NCBI GenBank assembly: GCA_951812645.1
Contig: CATOSM010000001.1
Coordinates: forward strand, 1-63,559
Direction: 5' to 3'
Source of the DNA: an uncultured Candidatus Nitrosopumilus sp.
Lineage (GTDB): Archaea; Thermoproteota; Nitrososphaeria; Nitrososphaerales; Nitrosopumilaceae
Length of the DNA stretch: 63,559 nucleotides
The first letter of the stretch is position 1; the number at the start of each line of letters is the position of its first letter. The position numbers and the translations under genes are program-made. The notes beneath the pieces were generated by a model. The model was not told where the DNA came from. It made no database searches and was given only the letters and a program-made list of their open reading frames with translations. Shown here piece by piece: positions 51,827-60,461 of this stretch.

Positions 51827-53113
51827 CTATGGGCTAAGCCTATCTGGGTCTCGTGGGTATAATACAACCTCACGCACGTTATCAATTCCAATTAGCGTGG
51901 CCATCAGCCTGTCTAATCCCATACCCCATCCTGAATGTGGGGGCATTCCCCAATCAAACGTCTTAAGATGGTCTTCAAATTGTCCAGGATCTAGCCCTTG
52001 CTCCTTGAGTCTTGATCTGAGCATTTCTGGATTATGAAGTCTAGTTCCTCCTGAAGATAATTCTAAAAATCCATGCTGCAAATCAAATGAACGCGATAAT
52101 GTGGCATCCTCGTCTTTTTCTCTAATGTAAAATGGTTTTAGTCTCATTGGCCAGTCAGTCAAAAAGAAAAATCCTGGGTGATTCTTTCCAATCATTCTAA
52201 GATGCGAATCAAGTAGATCATCCCCAAACTCTATTTTTTCTCCTGCCTTTTTCAATTCCCCCACACATTGTGTGTATGTTACCCTTTCAAACGGTGCTGT
52301 CGGGATTTCTATGGCGTGTTTTATCACTTCTTGTTCTGTTTTACACTTCTCTGAAATGTCTTTGTACACTGATAAGACGAGTGTTTCTAAAACATTCATG
52401 ACATCTTCATAGTCCATAAATGCAGCTTCGATATCTATGCTAGTAAACTCTGTCAAATGTCTTCCAGTGTGAGAATTTTCTGCCCTGTAAAAGTTTGAAA
52501 TTTCAAACACTCTTTCTAGTCCTATTGTCATTTGTTCTTTGTATAATTGTGGACTTTGAGCAAGATATGCCGTCTTTCCAAAATATTCCAATGAAAATAA
52601 ATCTGCACCGCCTTCACTTGCACTTCCAATAATTTTTGGTGTTGTTATCTCTAAGAATTTTTCGTTTGCTAAAGTTTTTCTTAATGATTGTAATGCATGA
52701 TGACGTAACTTGAAAATTGAAGCTGTTTTTTGATTCCTCATATCCAATGCACGATGGTTTAGCCTTGTATCGATATTGCTTTCCAATCTTCCAATTGGAT
52801 CCACCGGTAATGGGTGAATTGCTTTTCCTAGCACTTCAATTTCTTCTGCTTTAATCTCAAATGCAAGGTCTCGAGCTCTGGTTTCTTGTACAATTCCTTT
52901 GATACTTACGACGCTCTGACGATTAATCTCTCCCAAACTGTCATTGAGTTCCCCCTTTACTACTACTTGGGACAATCCTGAGATGTCTCGCAACGTGATA
53001 AATGACATTTTTCCTAATTTTCTTAAATCTTCAATCCATCCACCCAATACTACCTGTCTTCCAATTAATTCTTGATTTAGTTCAGAAATATCGTGAGTTT
53101 TTACAAAAGCCAT
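51827..53113 (-). CDS. aspS: Aspartyl-tRNA synthetase
   Basis: A 428-residue archaeal class II AspRS (possibly charging tRNA-Asn also). The N-terminal OB-fold (ELIGRQVVLGGWIEDLRKLG) binds the anticodon; motif 2 is FRAENSHTGRHLTEFTSIDIE near 215 and motif 3 is GMPPHSGWGMGLDRLMATLI near 400. Whether it is discriminating between tRNA-Asp and tRNA-Asn cannot be told here. Start Met 53113 gives MAFVKTHDISEL and lies four bases after the stop of the upstream gene. Confidence 0.95.
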   Translation of the reverse strand: MAFVKTHDISELNQELIGRQVVLGGWIEDLRKLGKMSFITLRDISGLSQVVVKGELNDSLGEINRQSVVSIKGIVQETRARDLAFEIKAEEIEVLGKAIHPLPVDPIGRLESNIDTRLNHRALDMRNQKTASIFKLRHHALQSLRKTLANEKFLEITTPKIIGSASEGGADLFSLEYFGKTAYLAQSPQLYKEQMTIGLERVFEISNFYRAENSHTGRHLTEFTSIDIEAAFMDYEDVMNVLETLVLSVYKDISEKCKTEQEVIKHAIEIPTAPFERVTYTQCVGELKKAGEKIEFGDDLLDSHLRMIGKNHPGFFFLTDWPMRLKPFYIREKDEDATLSRSFDLQHGFLELSSGGTRLHNPEMLRSRLKEQGLDPGQFEDHLKTFDWGMPPHSGWGMGLDRLMATLIGIDNVREVVLYPRDPDRLSP

Positions 53114-53117
53114 CTCT

Positions 53118-53630
53118 CTATCTTTTATCCTCAAATTCTATCTCAATGTCAAGGTTTCGGGCATTTCGAACAATTTGCACTACCTTTTCTGTATCGATTG
53201 GAAATTTAGGCGTCCATTTACCTGAGATTACTGCTTTTGTTTTTTGTACTTCTCCTGGGGCCCATACTGCGTTAATTGATAGAATTTTGGTCGGAAAGAA
53301 CAAATCTTCTATGAATCGCTTGTCTGTTTCATCTGCCTCTACAAGCCAGATTTTCCCTTTGAATTGCTCTTGCAACGTTCGATACAATGTTCGACTTTGT
53401 CTAATTATCATGATGTCGTTTTTTGCTAAGGATAACACAAAATTTCCTTCAAACTCTTTACAAGCGTATAATGCAAAGTTCTCAATTTCCTTGTTTGATT
53501 TTGCAATTTTTGCAAGATTTATTGACGCTTCCACGTCTGCCTTTGTTAATTCCCCTGACTCTACTTTGCTTTCACACTGTGGACATAGAATTGAGTTCTT
53601 TGCATCAAAGCCACATATTGGTAATTTCAT
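53118..53630 (-). CDS. Zinc-finger/KH protein, NusA-like
   Basis: A 170-residue protein with an N-terminal C-x9-C-x2-C-type cluster (CGFDAKNSILCPQC), a mixed alpha/beta middle (LSLAKNDIMIIRQSRTLYRT) and a C-terminal stretch LFFPTKILSINAVWAPGEVQ resembling the KH-type part of archaeal NusA-like RNA-binding proteins. Its position as the first gene of the aspS transcript is in line with a role in transcription or translation. The NusA-like assignment is tentative. Confidence 0.5.
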   Translation of the reverse strand: MKLPICGFDAKNSILCPQCESKVESGELTKADVEASINLAKIAKSNKEIENFALYACKEFEGNFVLSLAKNDIMIIRQSRTLYRTLQEQFKGKIWLVEADETDKRFIEDLFFPTKILSINAVWAPGEVQKTKAVISGKWTPKFPIDTEKVVQIVRNARNLDIEIEFEDKR

Positions 53631-53712
53631 TTAAATCGACCTTTTAGTTCTAATAATGTTGTTTATATCCCTTGGTACAAAGCAAAAATGCTAGATTGGA
53701 TCTAATATTATC

Positions 53713-54648
53713 ATGACATTTCTCAAGGTCACCGGATTGACCTCTAGATATTCTTCATCAAAAGGGCCTGTCTATGCTGTAGATGATGTTGATTTTGAAT
53801 TAGACGATGGCGAATCTTTGGGAATTGCCGGTGAGAGCGCATGTGGCAAAAGTACTCTGGGGTTGTCTTTAATCCGAATGCTTTCTGGCGGTACTGCTAA
53901 AGGCGAAGTTCTATTTGACGATGTTTCCATATTGGATATTGCTGAATCTAAATTTGATGATGAATTTAGGTGGAAAAAGATCTCTATGATTTTTCAAGGT
54001 GCAATGAATTCTTTAGACCCCGTGTTTACAATCAATGAACAGTTCTTAGAAATTTTAAAACAACACCATTTTGATGATTCAGATAAAATAATTTTAGATG
54101 CAATAAATTCTGTCAATCTTGATAAAAATATTCTCAAAAAATATCCTCATGAACTAAGCGGTGGTATGAAACAGCGAGTAATCATTGCAATGGCATTATT
54201 ACTTCAACCAAAATTTGTAATTGCTGATGAGCCAACTACCGCATTAGACGTTTTAATTCAATCTCAAATCATCAACTTGCTAAAATCTTTGAAAAAAAAT
54301 GGCATGTCATTTATGCTAATTACACACGATTTAGCCGTATTATCTGAAATTTCAGATAAAATTGGCATAATGTATGGAGGACAAATGGTTGAATTCGGTT
54401 CTGCTGAACAAATTTACAAAAATCCAAAACATCCTTACACTCGGGGACTTTTAGAATCCATTCCTACCCTAAAAGGCAATGCTCCAAAATACATCAAAGG
54501 CGTTCCACCTAGTCTACTTGATGCCCCAACACAGTGTAGGTTCATCGAACGATGTCCATTAGCTATTGAAAAATGCAAACAACTTCCACCAAAATTTGAA
54601 ACTGATACTGGTTATGTTAGATGTTGGCTGTATGAAGACGAAAATTAG
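53713..54648 (+). CDS. Peptide-type ABC transporter ATP-binding protein
   Basis: A 311-residue DppD/OppD-type ATPase: Walker A AGESACGKSTLGLS near residue 42, ABC signature LSGGMKQRVIIAMAL near 152, Walker B KFVIADEPTTALDVL, and the C-terminal oligopeptide-type Cys-bearing end (CRFIERCPLAIEKCKQLPPK). No permease or substrate-binding gene lies next to it, so it must serve components elsewhere. The start ATG is preceded by an A/T-rich region with a TATA-like TTTATATC near 53663. Confidence 0.9.
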   Translation: MTFLKVTGLTSRYSSSKGPVYAVDDVDFELDDGESLGIAGESACGKSTLGLSLIRMLSGGTAKGEVLFDDVSILDIAESKFDDEFRWKKISMIFQGAMNSLDPVFTINEQFLEILKQHHFDDSDKIILDAINSVNLDKNILKKYPHELSGGMKQRVIIAMALLLQPKFVIADEPTTALDVLIQSQIINLLKSLKKNGMSFMLITHDLAVLSEISDKIGIMYGGQMVEFGSAEQIYKNPKHPYTRGLLESIPTLKGNAPKYIKGVPPSLLDAPTQCRFIERCPLAIEKCKQLPPKFETDTGYVRCWLYEDEN

Positions 54649-54650
54649 TT

Positions 54651-54866
54651 TTATTTTTTATTAAGAAACTCTTTATCTATTTTTTTCAAGTATGTTTCTT
54701 GTAATTGTGCAATTTTACGACCTGTTGCGTTCTTACTAATCATCTTTGCATATTCAATCATTTCTTGATTTTTTTCAGATTTTTCAAACTCTTCAATTTT
54801 TTTAAATGATTCCTGCTCAAACTTTATTATCTCTCCTGGTTCTTTGCCGATTTCCTCATCTTTCAT
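54651..54866 (-). CDS. 71-residue coiled-coil unknown protein
   Basis: A very charged helical protein (KFEQESFKKIEEFEKSEKNQ, MIEYAKMISKNATGRKIAQL) with heptad-like spacing, probably a coiled coil. No family recognised. It ends two bases from the ABC gene stop on the opposite strand. Confidence 0.55.
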   Translation of the reverse strand: MKDEEIGKEPGEIIKFEQESFKKIEEFEKSEKNQEMIEYAKMISKNATGRKIAQLQETYLKKIDKEFLNKK

Positions 54867-54926
54867 TTTCTCATAATTTCTTGCACTTGACTTTCTAAAA
54901 CTTATTTCACCAATAATTTTTCAATT

Positions 54927-55064
54927 TTATCTGACTTTTGCATATTTGAAATTAAAATTGCCCAAATATGTTAATTTTGGATATTTTTTATGTTCTAGTA
55001 TGTGTTTTAATAAGTCTGTCACGCTTGGTGAATCCAAGCCTATTTCACAATATGGACATTTCAT
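54927..55064 (-). CDS. 45-residue zinc-finger-like microprotein
   Basis: ATG 55064 opens a 45-codon frame ending TAA at 54927-54929. The product MKCPYCEIGLDSPSVTDLLK is followed by HILEHKKYPKLTYLG, giving C-x2-C and H-x3-H with spacing close to a classical C2H2 finger (two Cys, then two His), then a basic end. It starts three bases after the stop of the DUF6659-like gene upstream, so the two are likely co-transcribed. Function unknown. Confidence 0.6.
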   Translation of the reverse strand: MKCPYCEIGLDSPSVTDLLKHILEHKKYPKLTYLGNFNFKYAKVR

Positions 55065-55067
55065 GTA

Positions 55068-55442
55068 TTAGGAATGTTTTTTTACAATTGGTAAGCATGA
55101 ATCAATGATTCTCAGCATTTCTGATCTGATAACTTTTTTATCAATTGATACCCATACTCGAGATTTTTTGATTGCAAATGAAATGGTCTGGACTTTCTTT
55201 CTTTCCTCCCATACGAATTCAATCTCTCCTAGATTCTTATCAAAAAACCCCTCCAAATCTGTCTTAATTGCAATATGTGAGAATTGATACTGGGTATCCT
55301 TCTCATCTAATAATGGGATTAGTTCGGTTCTTCGTTTGTATGCTAGTAACTCACCGCTCTCCCCAATTACGCCCGCAAATCTGATAAATGGACTAATTGA
55401 TGCTATGGAATCACAAATTTCTTCATAATCTTTGTTTGTCAT
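55068..55442 (-). CDS. DUF6659-like thaumarchaeal protein
   Basis: A 124-residue alpha/beta protein of the type called DUF6659 in thaumarchaeal genomes (attribution from memory). Features: EEICDSIASISPFIRFAGVI near the start, LLAYKRRTELIPLLDEKDTQ, FVWEERKKVQTISFAI, and the C-terminus SRVWVSIDKKVIRSEMLRII followed by DSCLPIVKK. The pattern resembles roadblock-like or sensor modules with no established function. It is followed by the C2H2-like microprotein. Confidence 0.65.
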   Translation of the reverse strand: MTNKDYEEICDSIASISPFIRFAGVIGESGELLAYKRRTELIPLLDEKDTQYQFSHIAIKTDLEGFFDKNLGEIEFVWEERKKVQTISFAIKKSRVWVSIDKKVIRSEMLRIIDSCLPIVKKHS

Positions 55443-55532
55443 TTGATATCTTTCTGAAAAGATGATATTTTAATGAATTGCAAGTCCTTCATCCTAGATT
55501 TGATTAAATAAAGCCTGAAAACAGTTTGATTT

Positions 55533-56168
55533 GTGGATTTTGTTGACATATTTCCATTTGCCCCCGATGTGGGTTATTCTCTTTTGGCACTGCTAAACTT
55601 TTTTGGTTCTTTGGTACCTTTCATTCCCTTACCTGGATTTTTGCTTCTTGCAACAATGTCTGTTGGTAATCAGTATGATTTGCATATTCTTGCATTGATT
55701 TCTGCTATTACTGCCACTGCTGCAAAGCAGATTATTTTCTATGTGAGTTATGGTGGACGAAAAATAATCAACGAGAAAACAAGAAAAAGAATGCGTCCCT
55801 TTGAAAGATTAATCAAAAGATATGGCGCAGGCGCTGCTTTCTTTGCTGCAGCCACTCCTATACCTGATGATCTAGTTTATGTTCCACTGGGATTGGCAAA
55901 GTACAATCCAAAGAGATTTTTTATTGCAACTTTAACTGGAAAAATTGTTCTAAGCTATTCTATTGTTTTTATTTCGCATCATCTGGGTTTGTCTTTAGTT
56001 GAACCGTTTCTTGAAAATGTGGAAGATGCAACTCCTATCTATATAGGAATAATTATTTTTGGTGCAATGATGACTGCTGTCATTGTCTTATTGTTAAGAT
56101 TGGATTGGGCTAAAATCCTTGGAAAGTTTGCACCGTGGACTTTGGATGAGAATAACAAAGAAGACTAA
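55533..56168 (+). CDS. VTT/DedA-like membrane protein
   Basis: A 211-residue membrane protein with helices at about 15-45 (GYSLLALLNFFGSLVPFIPL), 55-75 (ALISAITATAAKQIIFYVSY), 95-120 (YGAGAAFFAAATPIPDDLVY), and a final pair from 140 to 195 (IVLSYSIVFISHHLGLSL, IYIGIIIFGAMMTAVIVLLL). The reentrant-like loop ATPIPDDLVYVPLGLAKY matches VTT/DedA proteins, which are lipid scramblase-like. Starts at GTG 55533. Convergent with mpg by four bases. Confidence 0.75.
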   Translation: MDFVDIFPFAPDVGYSLLALLNFFGSLVPFIPLPGFLLLATMSVGNQYDLHILALISAITATAAKQIIFYVSYGGRKIINEKTRKRMRPFERLIKRYGAGAAFFAAATPIPDDLVYVPLGLAKYNPKRFFIATLTGKIVLSYSIVFISHHLGLSLVEPFLENVEDATPIYIGIIIFGAMMTAVIVLLLRLDWAKILGKFAPWTLDENNKED

Positions 56169-56722
56169 ACTTCCATTCTGAAATTCCATTTTTTGCCTAT
56201 TGCTTTACTTATTCCTATTCTTGGCGATGCTGTAATTTTTTTTGGCTTGATTCCTTCAGTGACAAATATTTCGGACTTTTTAGTCAAATCTACTCCGTAT
56301 TGTTGTTTTGTAATGTTTAGTGCTTGTGCTAGTTTTGCAGGTCCATTTGCAAGGTTTTTCGAATTTGATATCCCTCTGTTCTTCTCCATAGTTTTAATTC
56401 CTTTAACGGGTTCCATTGCGCGAATAAGAACTGCACCTGCCGCTTTTTTCGGATTTTTTGCCACTACGTTAAAGCAAAAATACATTCCATAGGTGAAATA
56501 GACATATGCAAAGCCTACCTGTCCAAACATTACCTTGTTTCTGTCTGTAATGTTTCTGCATGCGTGACTTGCAGGATCATCTGTATGCCCATATGCCTCT
56601 GTTTCTGTAATTATTCCCGATACCTCTTGTTTTCCTAATTTTCTTACTAGTTTTTTTCCTAGTATGTTTTTTGCCACAGTTGCTGTATCTTTCGAATAAA
56701 ATTCCCTAGGTAGTATAGTCAA
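56165..56722 (-). CDS. 3-methyladenine DNA glycosylase (AAG/MPG type)
   Basis: A 185-residue AAG-type base-excision enzyme removing alkylated or deaminated purines. Visible: AKNILGKKLVRKL, the catalytic stretch GIITETEAYGHTDDPASHAC with Glu near residue 40, GQVGFAYVYFTYGMYFCFNVV near 67-87, and VLIRAMEPV. It overlaps the upstream uracil-DNA glycosylase gene by 17 bases, so the two form a base-excision pair together with tldD-type gene in one transcript. Confidence 0.9.
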   Translation of the reverse strand: MTILPREFYSKDTATVAKNILGKKLVRKLGKQEVSGIITETEAYGHTDDPASHACRNITDRNKVMFGQVGFAYVYFTYGMYFCFNVVAKNPKKAAGAVLIRAMEPVKGIKTMEKNRGISNSKNLANGPAKLAQALNITKQQYGVDLTKKSEIFVTEGIKPKKITASPRIGISKAIGKKWNFRMEV

Positions 56723-57299
56723 TGTCTATTTTCACTTTTTTGCTATTTTCTAATTCTGTAACCAAATCAAATAGTTTTCTGATGTCTTTTTGTAATGTTT
56801 TGATTAATTCTTGGTTGTAAATAGTAGCTGCTGGATGTACCGTTAAAAAATATAATTGATTATCTTTTCTAACTACTTTTCCTCTGAATTTTGTAATTTC
56901 AGAACCTCCTAAGAGTGAATTAAATGCAGTGTTTCCAAGTATGCAAATAATTTTTGGTTTGATTATTGATATTTCTTGTCTTAGATACTCTTGACACGTG
57001 CTTCTTTCAATCGTTGTTGGAACTCTATTTTTTGGCGGTCTACATTTTACGATATTTGTAATGTATACTTCTTCTCTTGTGATTCCTGCCCTTTCTAATG
57101 CCAGTGATAGTTTCTTTCCTGCAACCCCTATGAATGGTTCACCATGCATGTCTTCATTCTTTCCAGGTGCCTCTCCAACAAATATCACACTGGAATGAAA
57201 GTTACCTTTACCTGGAACCGAATTATTTCTCGTCTTGGCAAGTTCACATTTTGTGCATTCGATTACGTTTTTTTTGACAGTTTCTAATTTTTCATTCAT
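56706..57299 (-). CDS. Type 4 uracil-DNA glycosylase
   Basis: About 197 residues of the [4Fe-4S] uracil-DNA glycosylase family. The motif GEAPGKNEDMHGEPFIGVAG near residues 43-62 is the active site, Cys ligands of the cluster are in CTKCELAKT near 15-23 (two Cys), VKCRPPKNRVP near 88 and STCQEYLRQE near 105, and the uracil-pocket loop VHPAATIYNQ is near 160. Removes uracil from deaminated cytosine. The frame is open further upstream to 57392, but Met 57299 is favoured: it lies two bases after the TldD stop. Confidence 0.92.
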   Translation of the reverse strand: MNEKLETVKKNVIECTKCELAKTRNNSVPGKGNFHSSVIFVGEAPGKNEDMHGEPFIGVAGKKLSLALERAGITREEVYITNIVKCRPPKNRVPTTIERSTCQEYLRQEISIIKPKIICILGNTAFNSLLGGSEITKFRGKVVRKDNQLYFLTVHPAATIYNQELIKTLQKDIRKLFDLVTELENSKKVKIDIDYTT

Positions 57300-57301
57300 T
57301 T

Positions 57302-58686
57302 TCAATTCACACTTTTCACCGTTGCCGTTCCTCTTATTGTATGTCCTCCATTCCCCATTATCACTGATTGCATGGGATCTCCTTTCCCGCAATCAGTTAT
57401 TGGTCTTACCGTAAAGTCATTTCCACATGCATCGATTGACTCAAAAAATGTCGGTGCAGCACCCATTACGATTACATCCCGTAACAAATCGGCGATTTCA
57501 CCATTTTCAATTTTTTGTGCATATTGGCAAGAGATGCTCCAACTGCATCTCTTCGTACCCATTGATGGTATTTTCATATTTGAAATCAAACACCCGTCTT
57601 TGACTTCTCTTATCATCTCTGATGGATTCCAATCTTCTCTATCAATACATGTACGAGCCATACGTATCAATGACATAAATCGATAATTTGTCGCCCTCAT
57701 GTTTCCTGTGGGTTCTGAATCAAATATTTGTGATGTTTCTCTACCATGCATGTGGTTTCTTAAAATCCCATCTTCTACAAGAGTTGTTTTCCTTGTTTCA
57801 ACTCCTTCATCGTCAAATTGATACCATCCTAAACTCTCCTTTATTGCAGGATCATCAAATACGTTTAGAACCTCTGATCCTATTTTCCCCCGAGTTTATT
57901 TTTCCACCATGCTCCTCCTGCCCATGCCATTTCTTTTCCTAGCGCTCTATCTGCTTCTGATGGATGTCCAAGTATTTCATGTGTGAGCAATGATACAAAA
58001 TCAGGATTCGTTACCACTGTCGCATTTTCTTCTTTAGCTGGTTTTGCATGTGTTATCTGTGATGCTTTTACTGCAATGTCCTTTGCACTTTGTCGTGCTT
58101 TACTTATTACCTGTCCTAGTCCTCCCCTGCCTCCTTCTGCAATGCTTACTGGTTGCGCTATTCCTGAACCATCCGCAGCAGATATTATCTCTATTATCGT
58201 ATCTGTAAAATTTCTGAACCCTCTGAACTTACAAAATATTTTGAATTTTCTGTATACCGTGGATTTACAATAGACTTGACAATTTTTGGTGCATCTGAAA
58301 TGATTTCACTACATTCAGCTCCAATTTTTATTATTTCGTCTAATTCTGGTTTTTTAGTCACTGGATAGTTGGTTTTTATTTTTTTTAAATCGTTTTGATA
58401 AAGTCCAATTTTATTTTTATTACTGTCTGCTGTATTTTTTAATGAATTATCTGTTGCATCTTTAATCTGTTGAAATGTTTTGGGATGTGTTATAGAACAA
58501 AAACTCCATGTGTTGTTTTTGATTAATCTTATCCCTGTTCCTCCATCCTCACCTGCTCTAACATGCTCGATATTTTTATTTTCTAATGATGCTGATTCTC
58601 TTTCATGTTGTTCTGCTCTTGCATCGCAATATTGGGCCTCCTTCTTTTTCTGCGTATTTTACTGCTTTGTCTGCCAGATCTTGCAA
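57302..58686 (-). CDS. TldD-type metalloprotease family gene, frame broken three times
   Basis: With three one-base corrections the region gives a TldD/PmbA-type protein of about 460 residues, a zinc-dependent peptide-processing family. The HExxxH motif is seen as THEILGHPSEADRALGKEM. The C-terminal part is intact from about 57751 (GRETSQIFDSEPTGNMRATN) to the stop at 57302-57304. Lesions: one extra base at 58637-58638 (GGGCC, after which KEGAQYCDARAEQ follows), one missing near 58205-58207, and one missing in the run at 57883-57886. TTG 58686 is a possible start (MQDLADKAVKYAEKEG). The lesions have the one-base indel pattern of consensus error. Confidence 0.75.
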
Positions 58687-58738
58687 TTTCGAGTCCGCAC
58701 TATGCCCAATTCCATGTAGCCCGTAAACCTTCTGCCAT

Positions 58739-58903
58739 CTAATGATTTGATATTGCAGGCATGGTGAAATAATATTCATCTTCAAATTCATAATCCGTTA
58801 TGTTTTTTATACGTAAAAATTTAAAGTATTTGGTACAATTTTCATAAAACTCTTCATTTTTCACAGATGCCAATTCCATACTGTTCTTTATCCCACTATC
58901 CAT
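58739..58903 (-). CDS. 54-residue unknown protein upstream of the TldD-type gene
   Basis: ATG 58903 opens a 54-codon frame (MDSGIKNSMELASVKNEEFY, then YFKFLRIKNITDYEFEDEYY) ending TAG at 58739-58741. It lies upstream of the TldD-type start on the same strand. It may be a separate small gene or an upstream part of a longer, damaged frame; the protein-like composition supports coding. No family recognised. Confidence 0.35.
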   Translation of the reverse strand: MDSGIKNSMELASVKNEEFYENCTKYFKFLRIKNITDYEFEDEYYFTMPAISNH

Positions 58904-58970
58904 TTTGTTAAGAGTGTGAGTGTTTTTAGTTCTGAGAGTTTGTTTTCTTTAAGCAAAATTTTTTTTGTGC

Positions 58971-60362
58971 CTATTTTGGAGTTGTAAATGAGAATGTCGA
59001 CCGTTGATTAGGCACACTATGAACTTCAATTTTTCCTAAATGATTGTCTACGGTTCCTTTACAAACTGCTAATCCTAACCCATTTCCTCCTCTTTCTCTA
59101 GTAGATGCTGCATCTACTTTGTAGAATTTTTTGAACAGATCTTTTTGTTTTTCTTGTGGAATTCCTACTCCGATATCCTTTATTGAAATTTTTACTTCGT
59201 TTGTTTTGTATTCGATGTTTGTTTCAATTTTACCTTGGTTTGGTTGAATTGCAATTGTGCTGCTTTTAATTAAATTTGTAATGACCTGGCTGATTCTTTC
59301 TGGATCATGTTCTACTGTTAGACTGCTTGCATTGGAGATAATTTCAACATTGTTTGTTTCTGTTTCTGGTCTTAGCGTTTCAATTGCTTTTGTAATCGTA
59401 TCTTTGATGTCTATTTTCTGTTTTGCCATTCTTAGTTGTCCCAAATCTAATTTCTGTGCGTCAAGTAAGTCTGAAATAATTGATAACAATGATTCAGATC
59501 TTGTTCTGATTATGCCTTTTCTTTCCTTTTGTTTATCTGTGAACTTTCCTAAATGTCCGTCAAGTAAAATATCTGAATATCCCTAAATTGGGACTGGCGG
59601 TGTTTGAATCCGTATGTGGTCATTGCAAGAAATTCATCCTTTGCAATATCTGCCTTCTTTGCTTCTTCTTCTTTTACTTTGATTGTATCTGACATTATGT
59701 TGAAGTTGGAAGCTAATTGTCCAATCCCATCTGTGCCTGCACACTGTATTTTCTCTCCGTACGTTCCTTCTTTTACTCTTGATAATGCTTGAGTGATTGA
59801 TGCTAAGGGCGTCAATGATTTTCTGATTACAATTAACACGACGAAAAATACAATGATATCTGTCACCCGAATTATTTGAATCACTGTTTGTTCTTCCGAA
59901 CCCTGACTTGAAATAACTGCACTCCAATCTTCTAAGATCATACCTATACCTGAACGTGAAATTTCTTTATGGATTCACATCTCTTCTTTTGCAATACTAA
60001 ATTCTGGTGATGGCAATGATCTTTCTTCCAGAACTGTAATTTTAGATCGAATTGATTCCCATGATGGGTCCAGTTTCCCCAATGCTTCAGAATTTTCTCT
60101 TGGTATTGCAATTAAATCTTCATGTTTCCCATCTGTGCTCTCGACATCTAATCGTGATGTTGATATTTGTAATGATTTGCTAATTCCTACCTAGTATTCT
60201 AGACCTCTTTTCTCTTAATTGTTCGCTTGAATCCATATCTTCTCCTATGTACATTAGCAGTGTCTGTTGGCCGATTATTTTAGAACATTCTGACATCCTT
60301 TCTGCAATTTATTTATGCCTGTTGTAATCTCTATCCAATCTTCCTATATCTCTTATCAGCAT
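58971..60362 (-). pseudogene. Dead sensor histidine kinase
   Basis: Bridged, the region encodes a membrane sensor kinase from ATG 60362 to 58971-58973. Parts are an N-terminal sensor, a transmembrane helix (IIRVTDIIVFFVVLIVI), a HAMP-like linker (SLTPLASITQALSRVKEGTY), a phospho-acceptor region, and a C-terminal ATPase domain (N box ISQVITNLIKSS, G1 DIGVGIP, G2 GGNGLGLAV). Lesions: TAA at 60309-60311, a frame change near 60190-60200, TGA at 59975-59977, and in the H box TTYGFK in place of TTHEFK (His lost, Glu to Gly), a missing base near 59602-59605 and TAG at 59583-59585. Several point changes of C to T type and loss of the phospho-acceptor His show real decay beyond sequencing error. Confidence 0.85.
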
Positions 60363-60461
60363 GGTGCATCTTCATACATCTCAAAACCTTTTGATTTTAA
60401 TGGTGTTTTAGAATCTGTCAGGACTCTGACTTGAGAAAGCAATTTAGGCTATAAAATAATC

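Noticed and set aside
53002..53634. 210-codon plus-strand frame opposite aspS and the KH gene
   Set aside because: Shadow of two well-supported genes on the other strand; Ser/Phe/Leu-rich with no motif.
57372..58273. Plus-strand frames opposite the TldD-type gene
   Set aside because: The minus-strand reading has the HExxxH motif and family features; the plus-strand frames have none.
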